From Trileptium ribeirensis (taxonomy: Eukaryota; Nematoda; Enoplea; Enoplida; Thoracostomopsidae): a stretch of DNA of 64,000 nt. Positions 12,101 through 23,165 of the stretch are shown piece after piece (the first letter of the stretch is position 1; every line of letters begins with the position of its first letter). The position numbers were made by a program, and so were the translations under genes. The notes beneath the pieces are model-generated. The model saw nothing but the letters and a program-made list of their open reading frames with translations, ran no database searches and was not told the origin of the DNA. The DNA is taken from assembly GCA_030248225.1 (NCBI GenBank), contig JASANE010024978.1, positions 1 through 64,000 of the forward strand, written 5' to 3'.

Positions 12101-13880
12101 ATAACACCCTCTTTGTAGTGCCTTATCGTATCAATTCGTATCGTGTACCATAGCAATTGATTTGTTGTATACGCAGTAGTTTAGGATGAGCCGAATCGAA
12201 TCTGTTCTTCCCCTCCGTATCCACATAGTGTACTCTTAGTATCACACCAAATCGTGTTTTCGTTTATCGTTTAGCCGCCTTTTAGCATACGTAACCGAAT
12301 TAGCTGGAGTTCCCTAATCCCAAGCGAACCGTTAGTCAGCTGATAACTGAGCGTCGCATCGACCTTAACTTCCGTCCCATGCCGAGTAAGGTAAACGCAG
12401 CTGTCGTTGTTTAAGAAAGGTTTACGCGAAATTTGACAAATTCACGCCGCGATTTATACAGCTGTGAGTGTAGCATATGAAAAATGGCGAAGACTCAGAT
12501 ACATATATGATACTCTTACAGTTTCCCGACCCAATAGTTCTGTGGTACCTGTAAATCTGTACATATAACGAGAGAACAGCTTATTATGATTATTAGTTTT
12601 ACCTTGCCCGCTCATGTTATCCCTCATAATGTGTTGATATACGATTTTGGTTTACCAATAAACATCGTTTAAACTAAAACCCATGGTTATTGTGTTTCGA
12701 TAACCTTTTTAGCAATACGAGTTGAAAGGGTTTGAAATCGTCGCCGCGATCGACGACCCACGTTCAGGATTGACGTGCTGAAGATGCAAGCCTTAGAGTG
12801 ACTCGCCGATTTCCAGAGTATGAATGAGTACGGTTAAAGCTTTGGCTGAACGAACTTCCATTGATCAAACACACGATCCGACGTTAAACGTCTAGGGATT
12901 TGTCGGACTCTAGTGGGGGCCACCGGCTAAATATTAAATTGTAATCGTTCAGTAAGGTGAATCACGTAAAATTAACCATAATAACTTCCAGGTGGAACGA
13001 TGATATAGAATAATGATATCATCTCTTTGACCTATGATCAGGTGACGGAGCCAACCTCCCTAGGGACCTCAAAGGCAGTACCATTTAGGCTACGTGTGCA
13101 ACCCGTCCGGCAGGATCAGAACACATCATGTGAAGCGGCTCCTGCGCCTTGCTAAGCTCCGTAGCTTCTTGGGACTGACCCGAAAAGAAAAATGAACCCA
13201 ATAAGTTCGCCCTCGAGGTTACGATAGCTGGGTTCGTATGGGCATTGCGTTTTGGAAATGCACAATGCAGGAGTCTCCACGACGATCTGTTACACTTACT
13301 AAAAGTGAGTATAATAATTTGGGCTAAAATGCAATATTTCAGCAAACACCAGAATAAGAAAACATTTTCTTACTAGAATTTATACAAAATCTCTGATCTC
13401 AAGTACCGGCCATATTTGAGAATGAAGGAGTTACAGTACTCGATAAAATGTCTGTCGAACGAAATTTGTTCCAAAAATTCAATATATTTTTAATAGCTCA
13501 GAAATCTCGAGCCAGCCGTACTACTGCGGCAGTCTTTTCTGGCAGGTACTGTACAAGAGTGATGAAATGAAATGTATTATTTTAACGAAGCACATAATGT
13601 CTAGTTCAGATTGTTTTCAATGGTGCGTGAGGTAAAAACCGATTATTAAGTTGAACATATCAGTAGACTGACTAGTAGTAACCGCATGGTAGATAAGTCG
13701 ATTTAGTTTTGGTTATAATATAGAATTTTGGTTTCTGTTAGTGGTTCAGCGTATATCTTGTGGTACCAAACACTGTATATTACCTGATTAAACAAGCCCC
13801 ATACAAAATATTGCAGTTAATATATTCAAATAATTAAAAAATTTTCAAAACATGCGGTCAATGCTTACATAAATTTAAGA
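9110..13880. other. Long intergenic stretch, no convincing gene
   Basis: No protein family, RNA gene or intact transposon could be supported. A hairpin-prone site lies at 9,441-9,458 (cggagt...actccg). A short phrase, agggccaaatattgc, recurs near 10,515 and 10,863, hinting at a duplicated or transposed piece. GC-richer islands near 11,450-11,640 and 13,085-13,260 hold open frames of 68 (+) and 86 (-) codons without recognisable domains. The second lies downstream of the Dickkopf-like gene on the same strand but after its likely stop and poly(A) signal. Confidence 0.4.
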
Positions 13881-13884
13881 TACT

Positions 13885-13890
13885 TTTAAT
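13885..13890 (-). terminator. Variant poly(A) signal (ATTAAA) after the Dickkopf-like gene
   Basis: The minus strand reads ATTAAA about 45 nt after the TGA at 13,933. This is the commonest variant of AATAAA and supports 13,933 as the true stop, though AT-rich sequence makes chance matches frequent. Confidence 0.35.
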
Positions 13891-13932
13891 AAATATATAT
13901 ACTGGCAAACTGTGATTACTGCTGCTAGATTA

Positions 13933-14150
13933 TCAAAGCTGTATCCTGCAACAGCATCGCGTACTAACCGTATTTCCGTATTTCTTTGACGTGCGCCTTG
14001 TAGAATTTGTCCGAAAACACTGCAAATGACCACTACATTGACAGGTATGTAGACATCGACTGCCGTCTGTCAGGTTGTTCTCAACACATTTTGACACTAC
14101 AGTGGCAGCCAAGTCGGCAATAATTGTATCAGAAGCGTAGCAACAATATC
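13933..14150 (-). CDS. Dickkopf-like gene, terminal cysteine exon
   Basis: Acceptor ctttttacag| before 14,150; the first two bases complete a Gly codon with the last base of the previous exon. It encodes GYCC (C3, C4), then 17 residues to C5 (VSKC), then GSRC (C6), TCQC (C7, C8), C9 (LQC) and C10 in STRC just before the TGA at 13,933. C2-C3 spacing (4), C7-C8 spacing (1) and C8-C9 spacing (5) equal those of Dickkopf Cys2. The end reads TRCCC with two extra cysteines. A GTTAGT donor-like site lies shortly before C10, so a further exon cannot be excluded. Confidence 0.65.
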
Positions 14151-17100
14151 CTGTAAAAAGTAGCTACGATCACGAGTTATTGAGGCGCTAGCCTCTCCAT
14201 AGACTTTTTAGTTTCTCGCAGGATTTCGGAGGTTCCCAATGGCCATGCAACTTGTTCGGAATCCAGTTATTTTAAAGCGACATCAAAAATCTTCATTCTA
14301 ATAAAATGGTTATACCGAAAAATTAGTGGTACTGCTTTTATTTCAACTATTCATAATATAATCCTAACAGTTGTCAGCAATGAATCAATACTTGCAACAA
14401 GAACAACATACATACATATTTTATAGCATGGCATTTGCAATTATATAACACCAGATAACATGGGAAAGGTTCTCTGCTTTGGGTTGCCTGTTAACTCGGG
14501 CAAATTTTAAAGGTATTTCTGGTTTCTCCAGGTGGAGCTGGGGTCCATCGCGTGCTAATTTGAACCTGCGGAGATGTCAGAGACGATGTTATTTTAGCAT
14601 AAGAATAAACTAAATGCCAAAATCTAATTTCTCGCCGCATGAATAAGTTATGCTAAAAGGAAGACTTTTCAAATCATATGGGTTATTCAGAGGGTTGAAA
14701 TTGACTACAGCAGTAAAGCATTATATGCCGTTACTTAGAGCTTCAGTCGCACCAAAATTGAATTTTCATTGGCTATGAAAATATAGCCGTCTTGGTGTAA
14801 TTCGGGACTCACGAGTCCATTTTAAAACCCATTTTTACGTAATCCTAAAACATAGCTAACCACTATATATAGCAATGTTTCATTCACAGCTACAAGATCG
14901 TTAGTCGCTCTATAGAATGAATCCAATATCTATATGATATATCTGTATCGATTATATATATGTGGCCGTTTCGTGGATTTCAGATATTATGGACCCTTTA
15001 AAACCAACTAATTATGGGGCACAAGGGTAGCGGAGAATAGCTTTAAATAAACCGTATTAAGCATTTACTGATCTGAAAATGAAACTAAATTGGATGCGAA
15101 ATGTGTACCATTTGTCAAGATATAAGTAAGAACTTTTGTAACCAACACGACCACCTAAGGCCCCATCTTACGGTTGAAGCTTTGAAGTCAGTTTTCAACC
15201 CCTTTCGCTTGAGCTATCACACGTGATGAACGGACATTGCAAATTTGAGTTATGCATGTCACAAGAAAAAATCCACAAACGGACAGTCCCAAATTTCACC
15301 ACATGAAAAGAAGTATTCTTCATTCACACTCGGAATTCAATAACTATTTGCGTCGAGGACCTTTACCCTGGGATAATAAAAACCCGTAGAGCACTGAGTC
15401 AGGAGAGCCCAAAATTTTACTAATTATGTGACATGAGTTCTGAATTTGAAGAGCAAAATCTATAAGAGGACCCAACTTTACGATCTCAGGATATATTAAT
15501 AAAGTCAAAGCTATACAACATACCTGGACGACATTGATGATGGGAAGAACAAACTGCACCTTCGTGTCCCGGCTTAATGCTACTTTGCATGTGTGCTGAC
15601 CAAAACTTAAAAAATAGATAATTATATACTGTTTGGTTAACAGAGAACACAATAACCGTTGTGTTTACGAAATGATACGTGGTTATGAGGCTGGCAAAAG
15701 TTGAGTGTACAACAGGATACAATTTAGTTTATTAAACCACAAATAAAGGGTGGATACTACGTTCAAATGTGGTTATTTCATCTTGCCATCAGCCATAAAA
15801 TTTTCTTGACACAAGTGCCACAATTAAAAAAATACTGCACGAGATTACAAGAGTGATAGTGTCGTTGTGTTAAAACTGTAAAATAACAAAACCACTTTCC
15901 CATAATTGAAGCTTCGGTTAATCACCGATTTTTTTATAAATTATACTCACTCACTACAATAAGTTCAAATATTAGCGAACCAGGCGAACATGCAACGTAG
16001 GCTACATTGCAAATATAATCCAATAGGAAAATATTGAAACAACGACATCGAGGTAATACTAGTTGGAGTTGGCTCACATTGCACGGTTAGACCACAGATG
16101 GCCGCTTTCTACCATCTATAAGTTTTACTGCATTTGTAGCGGTCCATGTTTTTGGCGCTTTCCGATAGACGTACACTATACACGCAAAATAGGCAGACCG
16201 TCACCGTGTAAATGGCATTATAAAAGATTGTCGAAGTGGACAGCACTTAGAGCAAATCAATGTATGTAATAGAATAAAGAAGCAGAGCTACAGCGTTTTA
16301 CAATGAGACAACGAAGAGGAACTGATAACTCCAAACAAAGGTACTACAAATGTAGACATGACGGTTTGGTAAGAAAAGCATAACGATATTAAATATTGCG
16401 TATTATCAAACAAACCTATAACAATAAATCATACTCCCTGTAATGTGGTCAAACAAATGTACAAAGATGTGAGCAAACTACCACTCTTACAGATGATGTG
16501 TTAGCACCGTCAAGACCGAGTTGTTCAGGCCGCGTACGACTTGGCGAACGATCTGCTAACAAAGCTGCCCTTTGCTGCTTTCGTATGAGTCTCCGTTTAT
16601 GTTTTTGACGCTGCCGTAGACGTTTTTGAACCATTTCCTCATCGCCGGTATTGCTTCTATGGCTAGCAACACTATCACCGTTTTTCATCATGACAAGTTT
16701 TCGTAATCGCTTTTTGAACTTACGATCACGGCTAGCCACGTCCAGCTGAACACACAAATATATTGGTTTACGCACAAAACTTCGTGAAAAGGCAAAATTT
16801 CAATTTTCATGTTTTCTGAAAGTTCACTGATAGAGTTTTACTGCGCGCCATATGATCTAAGGACCCTGCGTTTTTAAAAAGCTTGAATTCCACACTTTGG
16901 ACTACTAATATTCAAGAACAGTAAATTTTGAGCCAAATACCATTTTCAAAATTTTTGACAAACATTAAACTGTGCCCTTTTAAAATTTTATATGATGATA
17001 ATTTCACACAATTATTATGTGACAATATTTTGCTACAACACAACATAGAAATTAACACAAATACGGGCATATGTATGGTGCACAAATCCTACATCAATTG

Positions 17101-20100
17101 TGTACCAATTTGTACATTATATATGATTATGTCAACATAAGTTGTAAGAACTCGACCACAATAAATGTATAACAGATTGTACATAAACTGTACGGATTGT
17201 AACACACAATATATATGATTATTTGCATAACCTCTGTATGAATTTAAGCACAAGAATTGTATGATTTGTTACACATAACTTTCTTGAAATTATATATAGC
17301 ATAAATATGATAAATTGTACATGATCTGCATGAAATGCCATACAAAAATGAATGATTATTTGCACATGATCTGTATAATATTTCAGATAATAAATAGCTA
17401 CATATTTGTCGCACCTAATTTATTTGAAGCTGTATAACACATACATATCATTAAATTGAAAACTGATACAAAAATTCCCCCATTATGTATTCATAATTTC
17501 GAATGTCAAATTACAAATAGGTTTTGCTAAGCAATCGGAGATCCGGTGTTCGACTTGTATCGCATTGTGCCTATCTGCCACACTGGTACTTTATTACAAG
17601 ATAGCAATAATTCCCTTAATGGGAATTGAAAAAAAGAACCCCTGAAACCGAGAACCTTTGAAAAAATATTTAATCGTAAAAAAAATCCGCTACAAAACTA
17701 TTTGTCCCTTAATATTTTGCATATGCTACAAGGTGAAAAAATGCTTTTTTAGTCGCAACAATGCCCGGTGTTACATCACCCACTAAAATGTTGAAAACAA
17801 GTATCACACCTAACCCCTTTAGAAAGTTGTTACTCCACTCACTAAAATATCGAAAACCAGCAGAACACTAAACCTTTTACTGCAAAACTCAAATTGCACT
17901 CAGTTGCTAAAATAACAAAAACAAGTGTTTGTTGCACAACTTAGTAAGTGAGTGCTATTTTTGGATAAATACAGCTGAAAAATCAAGAGTATCTGCGAAC
18001 TGTAGATGATTCCTTTATATATGCTGGTAAGACAACTAAAAAGGGATTCGCCAACTCCAAAGCCAACAGTTCAAACTTGAGCCAAATGCGGAAAACGATA
18101 CGCCATGCTTCGGTTTTGTATGTTTAATAGTTGTTGTTCAATGTGTAGTGTGCTTTGCAGGATTAATATAAAATGGAATTACTATTTTACTGCAACAAGA
18201 ATTCCACAGGTCACCTCAACCGTGTTGATGTCAACTAAATAACGTTAGCCGTTGACGTATATATTATAAAAATATTACCATGTTCAGAAACCTCTAAGCA
18301 AAACTTTTAGTTTACATTTGCTAACTCTGCGTTTATGCATCTGTATGGAACATTAAATGCTCAAAATCGTGAACCTCCAGTTTGTCCAAAAAGCTATTTT
18401 GAGCACGTAACTTCGAAGAAAACTATTTCTTCTAAAACAGAAACGTTAAAAACTGCCTTAAATGTCATAAAAGTAGATAAAGGGAAAATTAGATATACTA
18501 GTAGCTAGTCTTATCGCCAAGATGGCGAATTTTGAGTGTTCAATTTAGAGAGACGTACATATACACAGCTATATTGAGCATTGACACGCATACTGCAACG
18601 AATGATAGCCAGTTGCTTGAATGGTTGAGAAGATATACCGCCTACTGTGTTCGTAATGTGCAAGTACATTGTGAATAAATTACCATACAAAAAGGGAGTA
18701 AAAGCTACCATATAGCTCAAGCGGTTGCGGAGATATTACCACTTTCGTGTATTTTGGGCCACAATGGCCCATATAAAACCCTGCTATGGCTTAAATCATA
18801 CATCCTTAAAGAACCGCATAAAAACAATTATATACAGTCGTATATAGGCTTTGCTTTACAAAATAGCTCAACGTAACTGAGACATTTTAGTCGGTTGTGG
18901 AGTTACAATAAGTAGTGATTTTTGAGACCCTACACGAGCCATTTTGTTTCGATTTTTGACATGTTTGTTGTTTTTAGACTACGCGAATAACTAAAGAAGA
19001 TTTCAGGCTTTCAAATGAACGGTCGAGCGAATCAATCCACCCAGTCAAAGTTGAATTACGCGTGTCACACTAAAACCTAACAACGGACGTTGTCAAATTT
19101 CACCACTATCAGCGCAAGTAAGAACTCTACGCTTCGCCCGTTTCACTCATACACCCAGAATTCAGTCAGTTCCTAAAAGTCCAGCCATTCGGTTATAATT
19201 TTTTGACTATGACAGCTAAACATATATATATAAATTATAAGTTAGTAGTCATACTCAAAAGAAATTTGTGCACCAATAAACGGTATTATATAAATTAAGA
19301 TTTTGGTATTTTCATTACATTTCGTAGCAGCAAACGAACTCTGAGACTCAACCTTTTTGGTTCTCTTCTTTTTTTTCTTCTTCGCTAAGCCCAGCTGCAA
19401 CAACTTCTCCAAATCTTTGACAGGAATTGACACATATTCCGTTTTCGAAACTTCAGCTAAGCCATCACCGCTGCCGCTTTTATTTGCTCCAGCCGCTTGG
19501 ATAAGCTGAACCCTTCGTCTAAGCTTCTTCAATCGCTTCACAACACGACGTTTCCATTGCTTGCCGGTCTTAATTCCATGGTTCCTTTTGTTACTTTTTC
19601 CAAAGTGACTTCGAAACTAACCATAAAGAATAATAAAGCACATATAGCCTAAGGAATGGAGTTGTAGTTTAAAAAAAGATCACCGAAATTTAACTTGTAA
19701 AATTTAGCAAAACCTGAATAGTAGTAGGTAGTTTCAGTATGTTCGCAACAAAAGGAAGCTTCAAACAATAAGTTCTTCATTTGACATAGATAATATCAAA
19801 GCGAGAAATTACTGGCATATACGATATGTAAGACCGGTAAACAGTAGAACTCACAAAATATTTTAAATATATAACCAAGGTTGAAAACGAAAAGTCAAAG
19901 AAAATTGCATATTAAACATTTAAACTGGTAGTACATGAGAAACAAATGTACTGTGACATAATATGCTTTTCAATCGGAATTAAACTGTACACCTGTCATA
20001 ACCCTGTTGCCATAAAATAAGGTCTTAATGCACACTTCATTCGCTGAAACTTTGTTAGGAGATCCTATTGTTAGGGCCACTAGATTTTTTACCAGGACAA

Positions 20101-22064
20101 CCAAAAATTTTTGAAAAATGCCAATGAACCTCTGGCCTCTCCACAAAACCAAAATTTAACCTGGGATTTTGAGCTGACGGCCCCAGCTGCATCTTGGGGC
20201 GAACCGGAAATAAATCGGGGATATTTCACAAAGCAAGTTTTTTGCTTGTTGGTGGCAGACTACGGAATTATGGCGTTATTTAACCAGTTAAACAAGCTTT
20301 TTCAGTTTTAACGCCATATTATCTGTGTTATTACCAGCTGGACGGTGCTGGAGCAAAATTTGGTAAATTTTGGCACAGTAATAGTCTATTTTCGCAACTA
20401 TAGATGTATATAAGTCAATCGAACGCGTCTGTGGGTTTTCGGGTTTGCTAAATACGACAAAAGTATTTGTATTTGCGCGATATGCATTAAATCGAGCAAG
20501 TATTGTGTGCACTGCTACGTAAAATTACTCTTCAAATGATTATTTTTCGTAAAAATTTTGATTTGTAAGTTTCAAAACTTTTTGTCTTTTTGATCAATAC
20601 AAGAAATGAAAAGTTTTTCGGTTTTGCTATATGACGAAAATGATAGTAGCGTTATCGCTTAATTATTGCCGGTGCATAATTGCTATCAAATAGCTTTAAG
20701 CGGGCTCAGGAGCATGAAATTGAAATGACACAATAGCCTGTCCTTAACCTCGCGAAAAGTGAGTGTGGGGGCGGTGGAACATCGCACCGGCCACGTTCAT
20801 TCTTGGTGGAAATTTCAAAACGGGTGGGGAGTGTTAAATATGGCCAAAATTTCTAAATTTTTCCACATTTTCATGTACTTTACTTTAGTGCAACTATTTC
20901 CAGGCTTTGAGATGTTTTGGCAATAAAAATAGTAGCAATTAATGTTTAATGGGTTTCGGCCGATTAGGGGCGAAAGAACATGAGAAAATCTCAAGAGCAT
21001 GGGAGGATTTGTATAGTGGGGTTTGCCGACCCCCCTGTGGACAGACCAGAATATGTTTTCAAAATTAATTACTATTTCAAATGTTACAACGCTACAGCCT
21101 GAAGACATCACAGTAAAACGCATCTGAAAACACAATACACGCCAAAAATGACTGTTGCATTTCGAGCCAGTGGCTCGTTCGAGATTGCGAAATTATTAAA
21201 ATTTCTATTTTTAGAACAAATTTCTTTCAAGAGAGTCGCGAACGAGTTGTACCCGGTATCGAGCGAGCGACATGCATTTACCGCGATTACCGTACCGGTT
21301 ATAGAATAAAATTTTATCCAATCCACTTTCGGGAACGCTATGGACAGGTCAGCAAAACATGAACTTTATGGCGTCGTTATGCTTTTAGAGTTTTATGAGT
21401 GCTATTTCGTATATATACTTTTTATGAGTTATATAGATTAAAAACGGCTCCCAAGAAGTTATAGCTCCCACTAGTTGAATGCCCTATTCGCATCAGCATA
21501 TTTTTGTTTCCGACTGGTAAATATGCTTGAGTTGTTGTAAAAAATAATGGCTTTTCTAAATTTTAGTTAGAAACTAAATTTTGATAAATTACATAGATTT
21601 GTTAACAAAGAGCGAAACTAAATTTCCAACAAAACCAGCAACTGGTATAATCAAACTATAAAAAGTACAATAAAAGAGAAAGATATCTCAGAGAACTCAT
21701 GACCATATATTAGCCCCTATGCGTGCAAATCGCTCGTTGTTAAAACTGAGATGAAATTTACCATGGAACTGTTGCCATCCAGCAGAAACCGTTGTGAATC
21801 GTGATACAAGGTGGCGTTTAAGTTTTGTTCCAAATCCTCAATTTGATTCTTGATATCATCTAGTCGACGCTGCTTTCGCTTTAGTAGACGACGGAGAAAT
21901 GCAGCTCTATCATGTCTGGTAACTAACTCGTCTGCTGTACTAGCGTTGTACTCCTCGCCGTAGTCTGGATATTCGCTCTCTAAATTATCATCTGAACCAC
22001 AAACGCAACTGCAAATTAACAGCGCTATGAAACCAAGTACAACAGCTATCTTCAGAATTAACAT
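13933..22064 (-). CDS. Dickkopf-like secreted protein (spliced gene model)
   Basis: Model: join of 22064-21762, 19616-19319, 15595-15524 and 14150-13933 on the minus strand, giving about 296 residues. All four joins are in phase (0, then 1, then 1) with GT donors and AG acceptors. The protein has a signal peptide, an acidic then basic amphipathic stretch, a Lys/Arg-rich linker and a C-terminal ten-cysteine domain. Cysteine order and spacing match the Dickkopf Cys2/colipase fold: C-x5-C-x4-CC, then C...C...C-x-C-x5-C...C. Dickkopf proteins are secreted Wnt-pathway modulators that bind LRP5/6 through Cys2. Human members are 224-350 aa with two Cys domains; here no Cys1 is visible, as in Hydra Dkk1/2/4-type proteins. 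Prokineticins, MIT-type toxins and colipase share the fold, so Wnt function is inference. The frame is open throughout. Confidence 0.65.
14780..15345 (+). repeat. Dispersed repeat family, copy C
   Basis: This copy lies in the last intron of the Dickkopf-like gene. It shares ordered phrases with copies A and B: cattttaaaacccattttnac, then a TA-rich gap, then gagctatc, aacggacattg, aaatttcaccac and a final cattcacact(c)ngaattca. Strongest at 15,200-15,345. It is non-coding and has no clear terminal inverted repeat. Confidence 0.55.
15524..15595 (-). CDS. Dickkopf-like gene, first cysteine exon
   Basis: A 72-nt exon with acceptor ttttaagttttggtcag| and donor ccag|GTATGT, both strong. It enters and leaves in phase 1. 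It encodes the start of the cysteine domain: GHEGAVCSSHHQCRP. This carries C1 and C2 with five residues between them, and the G-x-x-G-x-x-C lead-in seen in the second Dickkopf domain (compare the GQEGSVC-like lead-in of vertebrate members). The other two frames are either stopped early or lack this pattern. Confidence 0.65.
16491..16745 (-). CDS. Candidate additional or alternative exon, basic, phase 0-0
   Basis: A stretch of 85 codons is bounded by a very good acceptor (atttgtgtgttcag|, ending at 16,746) and a very good donor (tcatct|GTAAGA, GT at 16,490). The encoded sequence resembles exon 2 in style: basic clusters (KFKKRLRKL, then RLRQRQKHKRRLIRKQQR) around a Ser/Asn/Gly/Asp linker, and a Ser/Thr/Arg-rich end. 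It lies on the same strand between exon 2 and the first cysteine exon. However, its open frame is phase 0 at both ends, whereas the exon 2 to exon 4 junction is phase 1, so it does not fit without another small exon on each side or other splice sites. It may be an exon of another isoform or a separate gene. Confidence 0.45.
16746..18496. other. Intronic stretch, AT-rich with degenerate short repeats
   Basis: No exon is supported here. Around 17,130-17,400 phrases such as attgtacatgatctgtatgaa recur in degenerate form. Around 17,750-17,950 the phrase cactaaaatnttgaaaacaag recurs three times in loose form. Both look like old tandem or dispersed repeats. Confidence 0.35.
18497..19190 (+). repeat. 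Dispersed repeat family, copy A
   Basis: Lies in intron 2 of the Dickkopf-like gene. Starts near tagtagctagtcttatcgcc, and includes atatagctcaagcggttgcggag, cgtgtattttgggccac and aaagaaccgcataaaaac. It ends with caacggacgttgtcaaatttcacc and ttcactcatac. These phrases recur in the same order and orientation in copy B and partly in copy C. Confidence 0.65.
19319..19616 (-). CDS. Dickkopf-like gene, exon 2 (basic linker)
   Basis: The acceptor ctttatggttag| precedes position 19,616. The donor aaat|GTAATG follows 19,319. The 298-nt exon enters in phase 0 and leaves in phase 1, matching exon 1 before and the cysteine exon after. It encodes 99 residues dominated by Lys and Arg: WKRRVVKRLKKLRRR at about 21-35, a Gly/Ser/Ala linker, a short hydrophobic helix (VKDLEKLLQLGL) and then a run of lysines. 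Such stretches can bind heparan sulphate or be cut by furin-like proteases; both are inferences. Beyond the donor the translation turns AT-rich and hydrophobic, as expected of intron. Confidence 0.5.
19970..21716. other. Intron 1 and flanks, no gene recognised
   Basis: An open + strand patch at 20,111-20,311 and minus-strand patches at 20,288-20,512 and 20,815-21,326 have no recognisable domain. A short hairpin at 21,163-21,177 (cgagcca/tggctcg) lies in a GC-richer island with CpG-rich phrases. The sequence reads as decayed repeat rather than exon. Confidence 0.35.
21762..22064 (-). CDS. Dickkopf-like gene, exon 1 (signal peptide)
   Basis: 101 codons from ATG to a donor (atg|GTAAAT, GT at 21,761), ending in phase 0. 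Residues 1-22 are a strong signal peptide (Lys at 5, then a long hydrophobic core ending in small residues and Cys). Then comes an acidic Asp/Glu/Tyr stretch (about 24-40) with one N-glycosylation sequon (NAS). The run from about 52-85 is amphipathic and coiled-coil-like, and begins with a basic cluster (FLRRLLKRKQRR). A second sequon (NAT) and third (NSS) follow. The open frame runs 14 codons past the donor, but those residues are not needed by the model. Reading phase agrees with exon 2. Confidence 0.6.
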
Positions 22065-22067
22065 TAT

Positions 22068-22146
22068 ACCGATTGATTGTTAAACAATCCCAATTGATTG
22101 TTAAAACCAAACTAATAGCATTCTAAAATGAACGTATATATACATC
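22068..22146 (-). promoter_or_regulatory. Candidate core promoter/5' leader of the Dickkopf-like gene
   Basis: On the minus strand a TATATATA-like run lies at about 22,136-22,146, some 70-80 nt before the ATG at 22,064. Between them a phrase ttaacaatcaat occurs twice with a spacing of about 23 nt. The start codon has A at -3. There is no direct evidence of transcription, and TA-rich runs are common in this window. Confidence 0.25.
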
Positions 22147-22830
22147 AAAATAAAATCCTCATCTAATTGACCAATTTTCATTCAAAAAATTCGAAAAATG
22201 CACCTAACACATACTTAAAAGACACTCTATTTCAGTTAAATCATGTCTGGTAAAGAATCATTTGCTTAGCAGTCCACGTTTACATAACACAATACTCAGA
22301 AGTTATAAAAATCCAGTCAAGGTGTGCATAGGGGATTAAGTCCCTAAGTCTCCCTCGCACTCAAACCATATTTCACAACAGATGGCGCGTGGAAATTTTT
22401 GGGAAATTCGGAGAAATTAGGGAGAAATTTGCTCAAAATAAGCGCAAATTGACAAAATTTGAAGAAAATTTTAGCAAGAATATTCAAAAAATAGCACAAA
22501 TACGGGTTCGCCGCTGGAACCATCTACCCCCCACCCTACGGACTTCGCGCACCTAACAGTTAACTAGTAGCTTGTTTTATCGCCTGAATGTTGAATATGT
22601 TATTCAAAGATACCAATAAACAAAGCTATTTTGAGCGGCAACTTACGAATATCACTGGTGTTGCTTGGATAGTTGAGGAAATATAACCGACTATTGTGCT
22701 CGCAATGTGCAAGTATATACACAGAGGATTAGTTATTTTGCAAAATGAGACGAAACAGCAATATAGCTCAAGCGACTGCATATAACAATTTTCGTGCATT
22801 TAGGATCCCATGGGCCCATTCAAAGCCATT

Positions 22831-22862
22831 TGTCTTAATTACGCTGCAGCGTAATTAAGACA
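22831..22862. repeat. Perfect 32-bp palindrome
   Basis: The sequence reads identically on both strands: a 14-nt arm starting tgtcttaattacgc, a tgca centre, and the exact reverse complement of the arm. It lies inside repeat copy B, at a point where copy A has no such sequence. Confidence 0.95.
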
Positions 22863-23069
22863 ATAGCATTACATCATTTGTAGCTACATAGAGAATCAAA
22901 ATTGCTTTGCAAAACGTGATCAAAAACACCAATATATGGAGCTCAAGTGGTTATGGAGATATTGCCACTTTTGTGTATTTTAGGTCTCATTATTTTAAAA
23001 CCCATTTTGACCCAAATAATACATTCTAAAAGAACCGCACAGTAAAGCATACATTAGGATTTACATACG

Positions 23070-23070
23070 A

Positions 23071-23146
<76 letters not shown>

Positions 23147-23165
23147 TATATTACATATATACATA
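23070..23165. repeat. (TA)n microsatellite
   Basis: Nearly pure TA dinucleotides broken by single C or G interruptions (taca, tgta), about 95 bp, inside dispersed repeat copy B. A shorter TA run lies at 23,962-23,987. Confidence 0.95.

Noticed and set aside
13085..13345. 86-codon minus-strand frame as a last exon of the Dickkopf-like gene
   Set aside because: It lies beyond a stop codon and an ATTAAA signal and shows no matching cysteine pattern.
16063..16269. A 68-codon + strand frame with several cysteines
   Set aside because: No cysteine spacing of a known family, no splice sites, and it lies in the intron between minus-strand exons of the Dickkopf-like gene.
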